Of a DNA stretch of 64,000 nucleotides, positions 10,831 through 24,029 are shown one piece after another. The DNA comes from Druceiella hillmani (Eukaryota; Arthropoda; Insecta; Lepidoptera; Hepialidae). A program made the position numbers and the translations under genes. The stretch is taken from assembly GCA_039881145.1 (NCBI GenBank), contig JAYKKI010000032.1, positions 10,293,001 through 10,357,000 on the forward strand, read 5' to 3'. Numbering within the stretch: position 1 is the first letter of the stretch; every line of letters starts with the position of its first letter. The notes beneath the pieces were generated by a model. That model was given only the letters and a program-made list of their open reading frames with translations. It was not told the DNA's origin and made no database searches.

Positions 10831-12271
10831 TATGTTATACAAGTACTTTCATTTTACTTTATTTCTTAGGCTCTCCTTAATTTAATCATATTAATTCGCT
10901 AAGCACGATTTGCTCTGTGTTGTTTTCTATCTATCTACCTATTATATGAGTACTGTTATTTTACTCTATTTTCTTATTACCTTTTCTCGTAATAAGTACG
11001 CTGCGACATAATTCTATTTTTCTTGCTTTTTCCATGTTAATTTCTAGATATGTTTTCCACATTTCTATATTTTTTTCTAAATCATACTCTACTTTTAATA
11101 TCTTTTCTAACATAAAAGATATATTTTCTTTTCAAGTCCTTATTAGGTGCACGCCTTTAAAACTTGATTGTCTCTATTGGTCGAGTGTGATCTACAGAGT
11201 AATCTACAGTGTGATCTATCGAGGCGCTCGCTGTAGCAAGAATGAAAATATCGAAAAACCCTTGTTAAAGATTATCGTAGAAAATATCATTTACATATTA
11301 GTAAGTTTTTCTTTTGGAAACAACGCAGTTTAGAAGAAATGATAATTTCACTGAATTTTTAAAAGAAATGGTATAAATAAAAAAAAACGTACTTAAAAAG
11401 AATAGGTCTCAGTTACAATTATTATGAAAAATTTATTGGATAAAAAGACTTACTCAAAATAACGCATTCTTTTTTATATTTTTGACTATTTTCACTTTAA
11501 ATTTTGTAATTAGATACGACATATTTAAAAAAACACATAAATATGAATGGCGATAACAATATAAAAATTAAATAAAATATTAATTAAAATTAGCAAAATT
11601 AAAAAAAGAAATGACATAATGAAATCATTTACTATAAAAAACATTGATTTCTATCAACTCTATGCTATGTTTTTTTTTCAACTCGTCAACCCAAAGAAGT
11701 TCAAAATGAAGTAAAAAGGATTGTTAATCAAGAAAATAGTAATTTAAATAAATTATATATCGTAAAGTGAATATTTAAACGTCCAAATTATTTACCTTTT
11801 TAATACCTTGTAAATTCTTTATTTTTAAATAATTTAATTTTAATTATTGACATTTCTGTTTATATATTTGTCGAGCGTGAAGTATAAAATTATAAATTTG
11901 AAGTTAAAACAGTCACAAAAAGTTTAGGGGTGAAAAAATAAATATATTCATTGTGGGTATTTTTTTATTCAATTTTATAATAAAATAATCACGACGTAGC
12001 CCTGTTTTTTAAATACGTTTTCTTATGGATAATCTTTAATTTTTAAAATCACAAAAATTAGTATTTCTGTTGTATTTAAATAACATATCATTTTTCATGA
12101 ATATAAAGCAAATTTCTGAAATGTCACACGATAATTATTTTGTAGTAAATTGTGAAAACAAATTAATAAATTAAAATGAAAAAACGAAAAACAAAAAACC
12201 AAACGAGAAACAAATTAAAATGTTGCACACATCTAATAAATAATTGGAAATATGATAACATATATAAATAC

Positions 12272-12272
12272 T

Positions 12273-12340
<68 letters not shown>

Positions 12341-12372
12341 TTTGTGTGTATATATATATATATATATATTTA
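12272..12372. repeat. (CA)n/(TA)n microsatellite
   Basis: (CA)n then (TA)n with interruptions TATGTA and TTTGTGTG. It is not present at the corresponding place in copy B. Confidence 0.97.
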
Positions 12373-12494
12373 TAGGTAAAACATTATCTATTGTACTTTT
12401 TTGTTGAGCTGACAACGAAAAGATATTATATATTCTAGATATGGACAACTAAAATCTTGTTATTATTTTTAAATTTAAACATTTATTTTTATAG

Positions 12495-12550
12495 TTTATA
12501 TATCTGAACAATAACTAGCAAATTTATATATCTGAACAATAACTAGCAAA
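12495..12550. repeat. Perfect 28-bp tandem duplication
   Basis: TTTATATATCTGAACAATAA plus CTAGCAAA occurs at 12495-12522 and is repeated exactly at 12523-12550. The identity indicates a very recent local duplication. Confidence 0.9.
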
Positions 12551-13082
12551 ATAAAGAGATAAGTATAACTTAACATTTTATTGAAAACACGAATAATACT
12601 TTTTTTCTACAAAAATTACAAAGGAACAACCGATTCCTAATTAGAAACACAAAATAAAGAAAAAGAACGCATATAATACCAGTCACGTTAATGTAAGTAA
12701 TATTCTTTTGTAGATTACTAAGTAAATCTTCGAAAGAATTGTATTAGAATAAGGGGAAAATTTGTACAGTCATGTGGTGTGCAAGAAAATTTCTGTCAAC
12801 TGTGGTCGCAACATTTTTATCAATATTTCTTGCCATCTTAACAGATATAAATTTTTTTATACATTTTTTAATTAACTACATTATATCAAAAAAAGTTATA
12901 TCTATATAACTATCTTTCCTTATATTCTGAAAAAATTCTTGTAATTTATTCTCTCAAATAATATATTGGACTTTACGTGAAATTGCACTTCACTTCGAGT
13001 ACTTCATTTGCTCATTGAAAAGTTTGCAAATATTTTTAATGTTTATTGTTTGTGGGTTAATTTGCTTTATCGTTAAGCCACA

Positions 13083-13180
13083 TTTCAAGTTTCTACGTAA
13101 AACGGTTTATGAAAGAAAACGGCTGTGACACAGTGACAAACGGATACATGGGTGATCTTATATTAGTTATCATTTTAAGT
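13083..13180 (-). repeat. Dispersed repeat X, old fragment (copy A, block Q)
   Basis: Read on the minus strand it shows the CCGTTTGTCACTGTGTCACA and GAAACTTGAAATG features of repeat X. In copy B the corresponding fragment (about 34288 onward) is immediately preceded by a second, longer copy that A lacks. Confidence 0.5.
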
Positions 13181-13288
13181 TTTGTAGTACGGAAACATTT
13201 TGTAAGGGAGTCTTACAAAATAAAGAAAATACCTACACAAATAAAATGAAACTAATATATTTTTAAATCGTTTATTTTATCGATTACA

Positions 13289-13290
<2 letters not shown>

Positions 13291-13347
<57 letters not shown>
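13291..13347. repeat. (TA)n microsatellite
   Basis: About 57 bases of nearly pure (TA)n in block Q of copy A. It is absent at the corresponding place in B. Confidence 0.97.
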
Positions 13348-13351
<4 letters not shown>

Positions 13352-13425
13352 TCGAATATAATTTTATGAAATGCAAAGTTATTATGTTTCAGACTATTTA
13401 AATTGGTTTGTTAACATATTTGTTC

Positions 13426-13539
13426 ACAATTAAATGAAACTACGTGATGTAGTATTATCTCTACTTCCTTTCAGTTCTTTACCACGACCTTGGTTTTGTT
13501 GTATTACAACATCTTCAGGTGGGCTATTAGCAAAGATAA
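13426..13539 (-). mobile_element. 114-bp hammerhead-motif element, copy A
   Basis: A 114-bp element in minus orientation, the same length as the copy at 47911-48024. It is absent from copy B, where sequence passes from the counterpart of about 13420 to that of about 13545. Short direct repeats TTGTTC flank it (13420-13425 and 13540-13545), a possible target duplication. On the minus strand it starts near TTATCTTTGCTAATAGCCC and ends GTAGTTTCATTTAATTGTG. Confidence 0.8.
13482..13523 (-). ncRNA. Hammerhead-like motif, damaged core (copy A element)
   Basis: On the minus strand: stem I strand CCAC, core CTGAAGA, then T, stem II GTTGT-AAT-ACAAC, then AAAA where the hammerhead core needs GAAA, stem III, and the second stem I strand GTGG. 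The G12-to-A change removes an invariant catalytic base, so this copy should be inactive. Confidence 0.55.
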
Positions 13540-14024
13540 TTGTTCCCTTTCTACTGAAAATAAGAATAGTGTAGCCCCACAATTCATGTGTTTTATGAAA
13601 GGAAGAAAAAACAGGTGGAATTCAAACAAGCGGACAACAATCTCATTTGTTAAAAAATAACATGAATTTATTCGTCAGTCGAGATTTTTCTTTATATCGT
13701 ATTTAAAAACAAATTAATTTCTTCGATTAATAATGATTATCGTCCATGAATATTTTACATGGTTATATACTAGTGTATTTGTGGGTGTGTGTATTTTAAT
13801 TTTTTCATTATTTCTCGGTAAGTACATATAGAAGAATTTATTAACAACACAAAATTTTGGACTACAGACTTAGAATTTTATAGTCAAAAAATATTACTAT
13901 GTAATTTAGTATTTACGAAATTGCATCCCAAAGTATCTGAATTCGAGAAACGTTAAACTAACAAACACACTGCATTGTATTAATGTTAAATTATTATCCT
14001 TAATACAATCCTAGACACACCTGT

Positions 14025-14500
14025 TATAAGAAAATAGTTCGCGTAGACCTCAATAACATGTATCACTGGTGTAGTAAACATTCGAACGCTTACGAATTGT
14101 AAATTAATATAAAGCCAAAAATGATAAACGTTTTGAAATAGCGCTCCAATTCGCAATTGGTATGCGTAGCGGCAAAACTCTTAGAGTTTATTGACGAATG
14201 ATAGCTTAGGTACCACCGAACTTCATTCATGAGTTAAATAGGATTGAATCCAACGAAATAGGGTTAAGATGCCTGCAAATTGTTAGAATTGGTGAAATAT
14301 TAATCAAACTAAGGTAAAAGGTGGGATCTTGGTACAGTAAAGTAGGGATGTGTTGATTTTATCAAAGCTCGAGTATAGAAAGAATTGCGTCTATTCAATA
14401 AATATCAAATACACGTTCACAGTACGTACACAGTCTTAATAAATTTTACACATAGTACAAACACAAATCATTATATCTAAATATAAGAAAATACTAGAGT
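14025..14500. other. Conserved island c5, copy A
   Basis: Found also at 35000-35515 (B). Shared features are GCGTAGACCTCAATAACA, then ACATTCGAACGCTTACGAAT, TGTAAATTAAT, AGAATGATAGCTTAGGTACC-like sequence and the end AGGGGAATATAAGC. The stretch is conserved over nearly 500 bases with scattered substitutions and small indels. It is noncoding by frame comparison. Confidence 0.65.
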
Positions 14501-16244
14501 TAAAAGTACTCAGGGGAATATAAGCATATTAGAAGAAACTCAATACCTTCCAGTTGAGCTTATATTATGTAGAAATTGATAAACAGGCATTTTCTTGTTT
14601 TATTCCATCTTTAGCGTTATTTCAATATGTAGAAAAATATTGCCCACTTCTGTTTATAAGAAAAAATGCTTAAAATTGAATTTTCTTCAGACAAACCTAA
14701 TAAAACAAACTAAAGGAACAAGTTTAAGAACATAGACAAAATTGATAAATTAAAATGTTTTTTGGAAATATATTCTACCAAATATATTGCTCCTAAGAAA
14801 ATTACCTTTTCACGACCCTTACGAATATTATGATAAAGAAAATTGTTTCTCGATAATAATGCAGCCTTTGTATGTTGCAGTTTGTAGCTCTTGAACTTAA
14901 TTCATTCGTAAATTAAATTTAAGGTGAAATTAAAAAATGTCAATGTGGCTTTTTTTGATAAACGTAAAAAGTAATACAAACAATAATGAAAAAAAAGCAA
15001 AAGGAACTAATGTATTTTTTTTTGGAAAAACAAGATCTTTTAAATTGTGTTGTGAAACATAAAAAATGTTTGTCGCCTATCATTATGTCAAAAATTATTG
15101 ATGATAAAAACCCATAAAAAATATTGAAAACCTATCTTGACGCAGAAACGATAGAAAAAATATGAGAAAAAAGGTTATTTTTAAAGAAATAATTTTAAAA
15201 TGAAATAATACCATATAACTATTTCACTTATTGTTTCAATATGTTTTATAATCATATAATTATTTAAAGATGTCAATTTATAAATTTAAGGTAAGATAAG
15301 AAAGCATATTATTGATGGTAAAAAGAGCAGTTATGAAGTTGACTTACAATTTCTATTTATAATATTAAATCTGTATTTCTTTCGTAACGATAGGAGTCTT
15401 TTGAATATTTAGTAGGAACGTTTAAGATAAGTCTTTCGAATACCAAAGTTCTTTCTAAGATCTTTTTCACATATTGTAAGTAAGAATTAGTTTTCTTACT
15501 TAAAATATGTGACATAATCTATGGAAGTATAATATTGAGCCAAAGTGCAGAATAAACAATGATAATAATGGATCATGTTGATCATTTTATACGCCCATTG
15601 CTTACTGACAATTAGCAAAATTATAGCAAAAGTGCGACTAGCTTTAACGCGTCATTCTTTTAATAATAGGTATATAAAAACTCAGCCTACTGTTAATAAG
15701 TTCCAACGCTATATTTATGAGTTTAACAAGTGTCCCAGATTTTCTTTAACGTCAAGAAGCTTTCTGATTTTAATGGCGATACTGCAAGTAACTTTATTTT
15801 TATGAGCTTACGAACGCTGTACGGGAACATATCAATATTCAGGTTCTAGCTATTCAATATATTAACAATGGAATTAAAAGCAATTGATAATATTTAATTC
15901 AAACATTTTTGGTTATTAAAATATTTCTCTTTAAATATTAAAAAATACATTTAAATGTACTAACAGGGAGCGATTTCAAAAACGTCGCGGGATTCATCTT
16001 AGATTACATACTAAGTATATTTTAACACTATAGTTTGAATAACCAAAAATATAAAAATAAAAGATTCAAAGGCATAGACTCTTTTGTACCCATTTTATTG
16101 CTTATTTACCTACTTTTAGAAAAAAAAAATAATCTTCAAAAGTGCTTATTTTTAAAAAATAAAATATGCCGATCAAGCTTTGCTGCCTCTTAGTTAGAAT
16201 TTGAGAATAAATAAATATTTAATGATTATATAGGCTTAACTTGG

Positions 16245-16385
16245 TTCCAGTCATAATCAATTATCAACCATTAGTTTGCGAGCTCGCTATAGATTCCACT
16301 GGGTATAGGTGTTGAATTAACGACGTTGTGTTTTTAATGAAGATAACAGATTCACCACAATCCCTTTACGGCTGCTTAATTTGTA
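16245..16385. other. Conserved island c1, copy A
   Basis: Counterpart of 3640-3780 and 36695-36835. It reads ACCATTAGTTTGCGAGCTCG, then a TATAGGTGTTGAATTAACG stretch that is closest to copy B. Flanking sequence is far less alike between the copies. Confidence 0.6.
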
Positions 16386-17079
16386 TGCGATATGAAGTAA
16401 ATGTGCGCATAGCACATAAGTCTATTATATTGAATAATAAATTATTATTAATTTAATATCTTGAAATAATTAACCAATATATTAAAAAAATTTTGAATAT
16501 ATACTGAGCTAAAAATATCGGCGACTATTACAAAATTTACCCATAATACATTTTTTTTTTTAAATGGTTAGTTCGGAAACGAATCTTATCCCGTCAGTCT
16601 ACCGTGCTAATAAAACCGTATCATGTTGATAGAGTAACCACACCAAAAATAATTTAATTACAAAAGAAAGTATTAAATGTTTTTTGGTTACGCTGCTAAT
16701 CTTCCAAAAACTAGTTTTACAAACGGTTTGATTATTAGTTTCGGGTAAATACAACTGATTGGATCAGTTACTGGTAGTCAACTATACGAACAGAGAGATA
16801 CTGGAGAGGAATCATAAGTTTTTCTTGTTTCTACCTAAGTCAGTATGGACATAGCACAATATCATCAACCGTAACCGGATCCTAAAACAATATCAAAACT
16901 TACGTTAAAGTAAAATAATTACGAATATATTATATCCATATTAACACCTCTAATCTAGTGATTACTACTGAATTATCTAATAGAAAATCCATCTCCCATA
17001 ATCAAATTAAAATAAAGCGCCGTTCACAGGAACAAAGCGAATCTATGATGACTAAATTAAAATGTTTTCACACAAAATT

Positions 17080-17470
17080 CTTCAAAACGTTTAATAACAA
17101 TTACATTTTCGCCAGCAATCATGAAATCTATCTCCTGAGTGATTATTTTACCCACATTAATAGCTTTCGCGATTAAGCTCCCTCTCTTTTAATTACGTCG
17201 CCAAAGCTCGCTTCGCCCATCGGAAGCGTCGTTGATTTTAACGTTTATGACACTATTTCTGGTTTAGAGCTATGTTGGTTTACTATCGATACAGCATTAA
17301 AATGCAAATGAACTTTAAACATGCAGCATTCATTAAAAGAACCGTACGTTTTTATATTCTTAAAGGAAATATTTTGACTTCGCCTACGCGGATATTGGAT
17401 CGGGATTTATATTCTTAGATTACGATTCTATTTCCTTTTCTTTTTAAAATTAAACTTTGTATAATATTTA
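17080..17470. other. Conserved island c2, copy A
   Basis: Counterpart of 5265-5660. TAGCTTTCGCGATTAAGCTC and the following TTAATTACGTCGCCAAAGCT segment are preserved. Differences are mostly substitutions, with a few short indels in the distal half. Confidence 0.7.
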
Positions 17471-17740
17471 ACAACGATAAAGAAATAAACGAACATGTTT
17501 ATTTGAGCGGGACTCACGCATAGTGTCCGAAATTTTACACAAACGTACAAATATAAAATAATATGGTTTGAGAAAAGAGATTACAATAAAAAAAAATGCT
17601 CAAATAAAAACATACTTAAATATATAGTTTTCAGAAGTTTCATGTTTATATTGTAATATAGGTGAACAAGTAAGACCTAGAAGTAAATGGGTAGCATTAC
17701 TGTAAGGCAAATCGGATTAATCCATGCCTCACAGATATCA

Positions 17741-17904
17741 GCCATGGCCGGGTTTTTTTATTTGACTCTTATTTTTACAAATATACAAATATGACCCAAA
17801 ACATTAGTAGTTTTTCAGAAATTTAAAATACAATTTAATTATAATTTCGTAATGAGGAAAAGACTAAATATAATATGTCAAAATGACGTGGTCATGTATG
17901 TATT

Positions 17905-18003
<99 letters not shown>

Positions 18004-18427
18004 TTATATATATATATAAATATACCTCCACAATTTTTCTACACATTTTCAAAAGGCTAGGATCCTCTATTATGTGTTCAGAGTTGAGACTTTTTCTGAT
18101 CAAATTAGAAGTAAAACCAGTAACTTTCGAAGTGCAGAAAAAAGATTTATCTATTTTTAATTTTTTAATTTTTTTAAATAGAAATATTTACACAATAACC
18201 TATTTTATACGAAACCATCAACCTTTGAAACAACGTGATCAAAGTACCTAAATATGCCCAAACGCTTTACTTTGCAATAACATCAGCTTACTCGGCCCTT
18301 GCACATACACCTGCCGTAACTTCTACCCCCTTCGGATATTATGCAACCGGAAATAGCCGCTTTGTTTCTATCTGCACATCGTTATCTTTTATAAATTACC
18401 TTCGCTGTAGTGAGCCATGGCCGGGTT
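17741..18427. repeat. 14-bp direct repeats flanking the R-S junction in copy A
   Basis: GCCATGGCCGGGTT occurs at 17741-17754 and 18414-18427, 673 bp apart. In copy 0 the first place reads CCCATGTCATTT instead. The first repeat lies exactly where block V is missing in A. It may be a scar of the rearrangement that removed V, templated by the second. Confidence 0.6.
17900..18023. repeat. (TA)n microsatellite
   Basis: About 120 bases of (TA)n with a few TATGTA, CATA and TTTATA interruptions. The counterpart in copy C (54017-54058) is a shorter (TA)n, so the tract predates the duplication and has changed length. Confidence 0.97.
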
Positions 18428-18560
18428 AAAAATTCAATTCCTTCGACTGGAAACATTTCCCAATGCTTTTACAGCGTATGCAGAGCTGAACAAAGTTTTC
18501 TAATGCAGAGATAAAATTCAACTGAGATTGCATCGTATTTTTATAGAACAAATATTTTTT
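18235..18560. other. Conserved island c6, copy A
   Basis: Found also at 54165-54470 (C). Shared anchors are CGTTTTACTTTGCA-like entry, TTGCACAT(A/G)CACC(T/G)GCCGT, CGGAAATAGCCG, GCACATCGTT(A/C)TC, ATAAATTAC and the GAGCC(A/G)TGG(C/T)CGGGTTAAA stretch. In C the entry reads TTTTACTTTGCAG, a good splice acceptor. A has lost the terminal G. It is noncoding by frame comparison. Confidence 0.65.
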
Positions 18561-19355
18561 TTGTAATCGAAGATATAAGTTTTTATGTTCAGATATAAAC
18601 AAATACGTTTATGCTTAGTTGGAAGTATCAGAAAAATATTTGTGCTGACATTTTTGTATTGCGCCTTTTTTTATATTATCGATAAAATTGTATATCTAAC
18701 GAAAATGCCGAAACATGTGTAAAGATATTGACAGTTACATGCGTTCCCATATATCCATAGATGATTAATAAATAGAATTGAGTTTTTTCATATGTATTTT
18801 ACTACTGCTTCGTAAAAATATGTGTTATAGAGCACAGCAAGATATAATAAATTAAAATATTATTGTTGGTGTAGCTTATTAGGAAGTCTATGAAAAGAAG
18901 TTTAACTAAAATAATTATTATTGTTGTTTTTCCTAAATACTTAACTACGGTTTTCCCAATAATTCGTTTTACGCAGGAATGTTGGCGATTTCAAATTTCA
19001 TAAGCATCGGGGAAGTAATTGAAGGGAAAAACTTTTTCTCCAAATGTTGATTACAATATTTTTCTCAAAATCGATGTATTTTTAAATTTCAATCATTAGT
19101 AACGAAAGCCAAGGTTAATATAATAAAAAAATTAATTATTAGAGTCATTTGGGCCAAGGGTATTTCCACCATAAAAATAATGCTCTTTTCACATAAATAA
19201 ATTTGAGTTAAAGCTAGCGAGACATATGAAGGTTTCATGCTTTTTCAACATGACCAAAAAGAGCTGTGATAGACGCAAAGATGGAGAGATGGATGAGCAC
19301 GTTGGCGATTTTACAAGAGTCCAGTTTTTTTTATTTTTTGGCAAAGGACCCTAAA

Positions 19356-19357
<2 letters not shown>

Positions 19358-19442
<85 letters not shown>
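19358..19442. repeat. (TA)n followed by a 17-base T run
   Basis: About 68 bases of (TA)n run straight into a poly-T tract and then TTAATGGCGG. The corresponding points in B (39300) and C (57610) have neither, so the tract is a copy-A gain. Confidence 0.95.
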
Positions 19443-19983
19443 AATGGCGGTTACCATTTAGGAATGTAATACATAAGATAAAGTTATGATTACATTTTTA
19501 ACCTTAATTATCCATTTTTAATAATCCTTTTGAAATATTTTTCAATATATTCATGAATTCATTGTTATCCCACATTTGAATTTTTCATTAATTTGTCTTA
19601 TTTATCTTCCAGTTTGTTTTAACCACTCCTGTATTAATATAACCAGACATTATATCTGCCTTCAAGTTCATATTTAAATTTTTATTGTTTTTTGTCTTGT
19701 AACTCGAAGGAAATTACCACGGCTTGAATGACATATTCGTTGATAACGACTAGAAGTGCAACAATACGTGCTTCAGTACGATAGCCTCTGTGATTCCAGA
19801 ATGGCTGTTTCTAGAACTTTTTTAATATTCTGGAGTATCCAAAAAAAAGAAGAAATCTGCTTAGTGCGTGCCGAAACATATGCAGAATAGAATGTTTATC
19901 TCCTAGAAATACAAAAGCGAAAACTTGGACCTTTTTACCAAAACGGAAATAATTGATTTCTGCACTGAAAAAATTCTCATTTT

Positions 19984-20135
19984 TAGGGTTCAGTACCTTA
20001 AAAAGAAAAACGGAGCCGTTATAACTTCACACACATGTCTGTCCGCATCTCCGTCACAGCCGTTTTTCTCAGAAACCGATTGACATAGAAACTTAATATT
20101 TGATACAGTAAAAAAACATATAAACCCGCACATAG
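19984..20135 (+). repeat. Dispersed repeat X, moderately preserved (copy A, block T)
   Basis: GGGTTCAGTACCTTAAAAAG, then AAAACGGAGCCGTTATAA, TGTCTGTCCGCATCTCCGTC, CACAGCCGTTTTTCTCAG and AACCGATTGACATAGAAACT follow the order of the arthropod repeat end. The same insertion is seen more eroded in C (about 58155-58250), so it predates the A/C split. Confidence 0.75.
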
Positions 20136-21519
20136 TTAATAAACTTCAAAAATATTAAAAATACATATTTTGCACTCGAAAAACACTATTTCTTAATTAT
20201 GTGAAAAAATTTTTGAAAGTGCTAGTTATAAAGGTCTTCAAATTATTTTGTTAGATAGAATGAGAAATATGTAAAAAAATATGTTCCGAATCTCTTTTTC
20301 GAAACTACTCAACGTAACATTACGAATAAATATAGGTTTAAAAGCCCACGCAAAGATTGAAGGCGATGATTCTGGATGTCAGATTTCTAGTTTTGGGACT
20401 ACTAAATGTTTAGTAGCAAATACATTTAGATTTTTCTACGTTCAGAGTCAATTTTCTCAGAGATCATGCGATATAGAAACCCGAAATAGTAATACATCTT
20501 ATTAATCCATATATTTTACACCACCAACTTTCTTAAAATATTTGCATAAAAATTAAAGAGGAAGTAAAGAAATGTTTGAAAATTTAATTTTCCAGATTTT
20601 AAATCCCATTTTATATATCATTTGAATGAGAAATATAGAACTTTTCTTTACAATTTTAATTACATATTTGAAAAAATATATATAAAATATAAAATTCCGC
20701 CTCATTATTTTTGATACTACTGAGGCAGAAATCATGAAAAAAAAACAGTTTTGGTAAAGAATGACTTGAAGACTGCAGGAAAACAATAGTGATTATTTTA
20801 GATCTAAGATATGCAGTTATGATACTGAGAACCGTTATGTAAATATTCATCAACTAATTATATACAATTGCGATTTTGATAAGAATTATTAGTTTATTCG
20901 TATAATAATTCTGCACAATTATTATATTGAGAAACTTTATTTAATGATCCCTCAATTAATGCTATGCAATTATGATATTGAGAACCCTTATTTATTAATC
21001 CATCAATTAATGATATGCAATAAGCAATAAAGGTATTGAGAATTGTTATTTTATTAACTGTCAATTAATGCAATGCAATGACGAGAGTGAGAATGAGTGA
21101 GATCCATTATTTAATTATTCGTCCATGAATGCTATATCAACATCATTATTTCCTTCGCATTTATGTTTTGTAATTTAATTGTGAAATATTTTTTAAATTC
21201 TGTGCGTAACAAATTTATTTTAATGTGTTCATGATTAAACTTTTCTTATAATTCTAACTTCTAACTTTTAAATTTGTTTTCCAAAAACGTTAGTTTCAAT
21301 AACCTTACTTTTTGACAATTTAGCATTGTCGGAATCAAATATTTTATTTACGTCGGATAACTAACAATCACGAGTATTTAATTATGTTGATTTTCTAAAT
21401 ATTAAACAAAATTTTCTCTAAAATTAATATTAAAATTTAAAGCAAAGCTTTCGAAATCTTTTGAGCGTTAGTAATTAACAATTGTTATTTCAAGAGAGTT
21501 CTAAAAAGTTTAGAATCCT

Positions 21520-21770
21520 TTCTTTCAACTTTTAAGTTTCAATTTAGTTCTTAAAGTTTTAAAATATAAAAACCCTAAGGTTTTGAACGTTCCACGTTTT
21601 TGGCATTGAATGCCTTTGAAACTCAGTAAAGTTCAAAAGAATATTTATAAATTTCGAGCTCACTAATTAGGCCGAAATCTAGCTTTTAACTATAAAGTAA
21701 TAATGACTTCATTAACAATCTTAAATTTATTCACAACTTAGTAAAAGCAAGACACTGAAACATATTTTTA
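21520..21770. other. Conserved island c7, copy A
   Basis: Matches 41540-41790. Shared features are AATTTAGTTCTTAAAGTTTT, TTTTTGGCATTGAATGCCTT, AACTCAGTAAAGTTCA, AGCTCACTAATTAGGCCGAA, ATCTAGCT and ATGACTTCATTAACAATCTT. It is conserved over about 250 bases, with one-base indels, so it is not coding. Confidence 0.65.
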
Positions 21771-24029
21771 ATCAAACGCCCACGCAGGTTTATATTATTT
21801 TGATAACCTCGGTGGGTCCTAACTGATTCATCTAATTTCAGCGTAATGACAATTAACGAATACACAAAGTAAATAATTATTTATTAGTATTTTCTTCTTG
21901 GAACTGACTACTTGTGGTAGGTCGGGATATATAGCCCCTATATAGGACCGTAATATCTAAGAAGAGCGGAATAATCTCATATTTGGATAAAAATTAATAA
22001 GCTATTAAGTATCTGACTAGGTGAAATATTTTTTTTTATTTCTATCTAAATTCGTGCAATATTATTTTCATTCTGCGCCTGCCGACGATAATTTTAGGTA
22101 AGTTATTTTAAATTGCTACTTCCTACTACGCAGTTATAAGGCACGCCCAGGCAATACCACCATAGGACACACCCATATACTTGCTAGTAGTACTGAAGGA
22201 ATTTTAATTCTGAGTTGTAGCTTTATTAATTATTTATTAAATTCTGATAGACTATTTTTTAGAATATATTGGACATTGCCGAATAGTTTTAATAAGCATG
22301 AATAGTGTGAGATTCATGCAAAGTTTCATCTGGTAAATGCGCCCTAAAATCCTTTCTCCGTTAGCTATTGGTCTACAGACTGAAGCCCCTGATTCACCAA
22401 TAAACTCATGACAATATTGCTTGTTGATGTTATCACTTGTTAGAAAACCAAGTAGTCGATCCACGTACACAGGTATGATAGTTTATGTGGCTTGTTAACA
22501 GATAAAAGTTTATTCTTCATCAAAAGTTGAAAAAAGACTACATAACGCATGAGTAATTAGTTGGCTACAAAAAAGGATATGTCTTTCTACATTATTCTAT
22601 ATGTTATCTCATCTCTTTTCATAATTTCATATTTTTATTATTAGTTCTAACTACGGTCAATTTCCTATAATCAGAAAATTAATGAAACATAAATTTGAAT
22701 GAAACACGGAAATTAATTTAATAGAAAATTTTCAATTATAACAGCCAAATACCATCTGCTTGTTGCATACATTTGCCAACATTAAAAATAACCATCAATC
22801 TCCGGGACAAAGTTGATAAAACTTTCATTAAATAATTTATAAAATAACCTTCCGTTTCGTTCTGCTCATTATGAAATCTCAAAGATTTATCTAGGGGTGC
22901 AATTATATTTGTCTTTAAATACATATGCAGTCTTATATGTGCGTATTTTTTTATATGTGCGCACTTATATGTGCGTATTTTTTCATTTTACGGTATTCAA
23001 TTTCAAGCTATATTATTCAAAAAGATGTAAAAATTTGTAAAACTAAATAAAACACTTTCTATTTAAATAAACATATTAAGTTCATCGTTGTTAAGTATCA
23101 AAATAACTTTTCAACATGATAATAAAAGTACTAAATCAATAATCGCGTAACAACGTTGTTTATTCACTTTATTTCCTAAGACGAGGAAAAATAATGAGAA
23201 AATCTATATCTATTATTCACATTGGTTCAAGGAAAATGAGGTAAAGAGGATCTGCCGATTACCTATTAAGGTGAATAATGTTCATGACATTTTAATTTTA
23301 AATTTTTTTTGGGAATGCAAACAATTCCTTCTAATTTTTTACGTGCACATTCAATTTATAATTTAGAAAGTGACTTGTAATAAAGGAAACATTGAATAAT
23401 TTGGTGCCTAATCATCCATGATTTAGTTATTTGCTTATATTCAATAAAACAATACAAATAAGATAACAAGTTATATAAATTAAAGCATATAAATGAATTA
23501 TTTTAATATTATATCAATGTTTTTAAAAAGACTGATATAAATAAAAAAGTTGTGAGTACTATCATAGTGTAAATAGTACTCACATTTCATAATTTTGACA
23601 AATTATTACTTTACAATTTTTTCTATTAATAGACTAATGATAAAAAAACAACTAAAACTACCCATAAAATGAGAAAAAAATTTTGATATTTTAATGTATA
23701 TCTACATAATAAAATAAATGCAGAGAACAACCTTCAATAACCAGAGACCAAACCTTCATTTCAATAGTTTCAAACCATAAGTGACATTGAACAAATTACA
23801 AAAAAAATACAAAACATAAGCATATATGTACATGGTAATCAAGTATACACCAAAATTTCATAACTAAAGCTGCTAAAGAAAATGTACGCGAACTAATGTA
23901 CGCCATATTTTGATAATAACCATGATTGAACATAATTATTTTTAAAATATGGCGTCCATTTTAATCAAACTTGACATCTTGCTCCATATACTCTATTATT
24001 CCATCATGGATTTTCACTATAATAAAAAA

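Larger units (their letters stand above)
10960..12700. other. Block Q, left part, copy A; no gene seen
   Basis: Matches B from about 32620 to 32830 (AATAAGTACGCTGCGACATAA against AGTAAGCACACTGCAATATA), after which similarity is hard to follow. It contains a (CA)n/(TA)n tract at 12272-12372 and a perfect 28-bp tandem duplication at 12495-12550. The 99-codon frame at 11034-11333 has no counterpart in B and I treat it as chance. Confidence 0.5.
18590..21200. repeat. Block T, copy A; no gene seen
   Basis: Counterpart of 56830-59280 in C and, in a remnant, 39145-39550 in B. Best anchors are about 18595-18660 (56860-56930), 19440-19500 (57630-57690; 39310-39370) and 19710-19890 (57895-58050, sharing CTTGAATGAC, TTAGAAGTGC-like sequence and TAGTGCGTGCCG). 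It holds a repeat X copy, a (TA)n plus T tract and AT-rich filler. The reading frames in it are not shared with C. Confidence 0.6.

Noticed and set aside
10652..10885. 77-codon frame with relatives at 32406-32594 and in copy C
   Set aside because: Copy C has a stop inside it, B lacks the ATG, and the best-conserved sequence lies upstream of the frame rather than in it.
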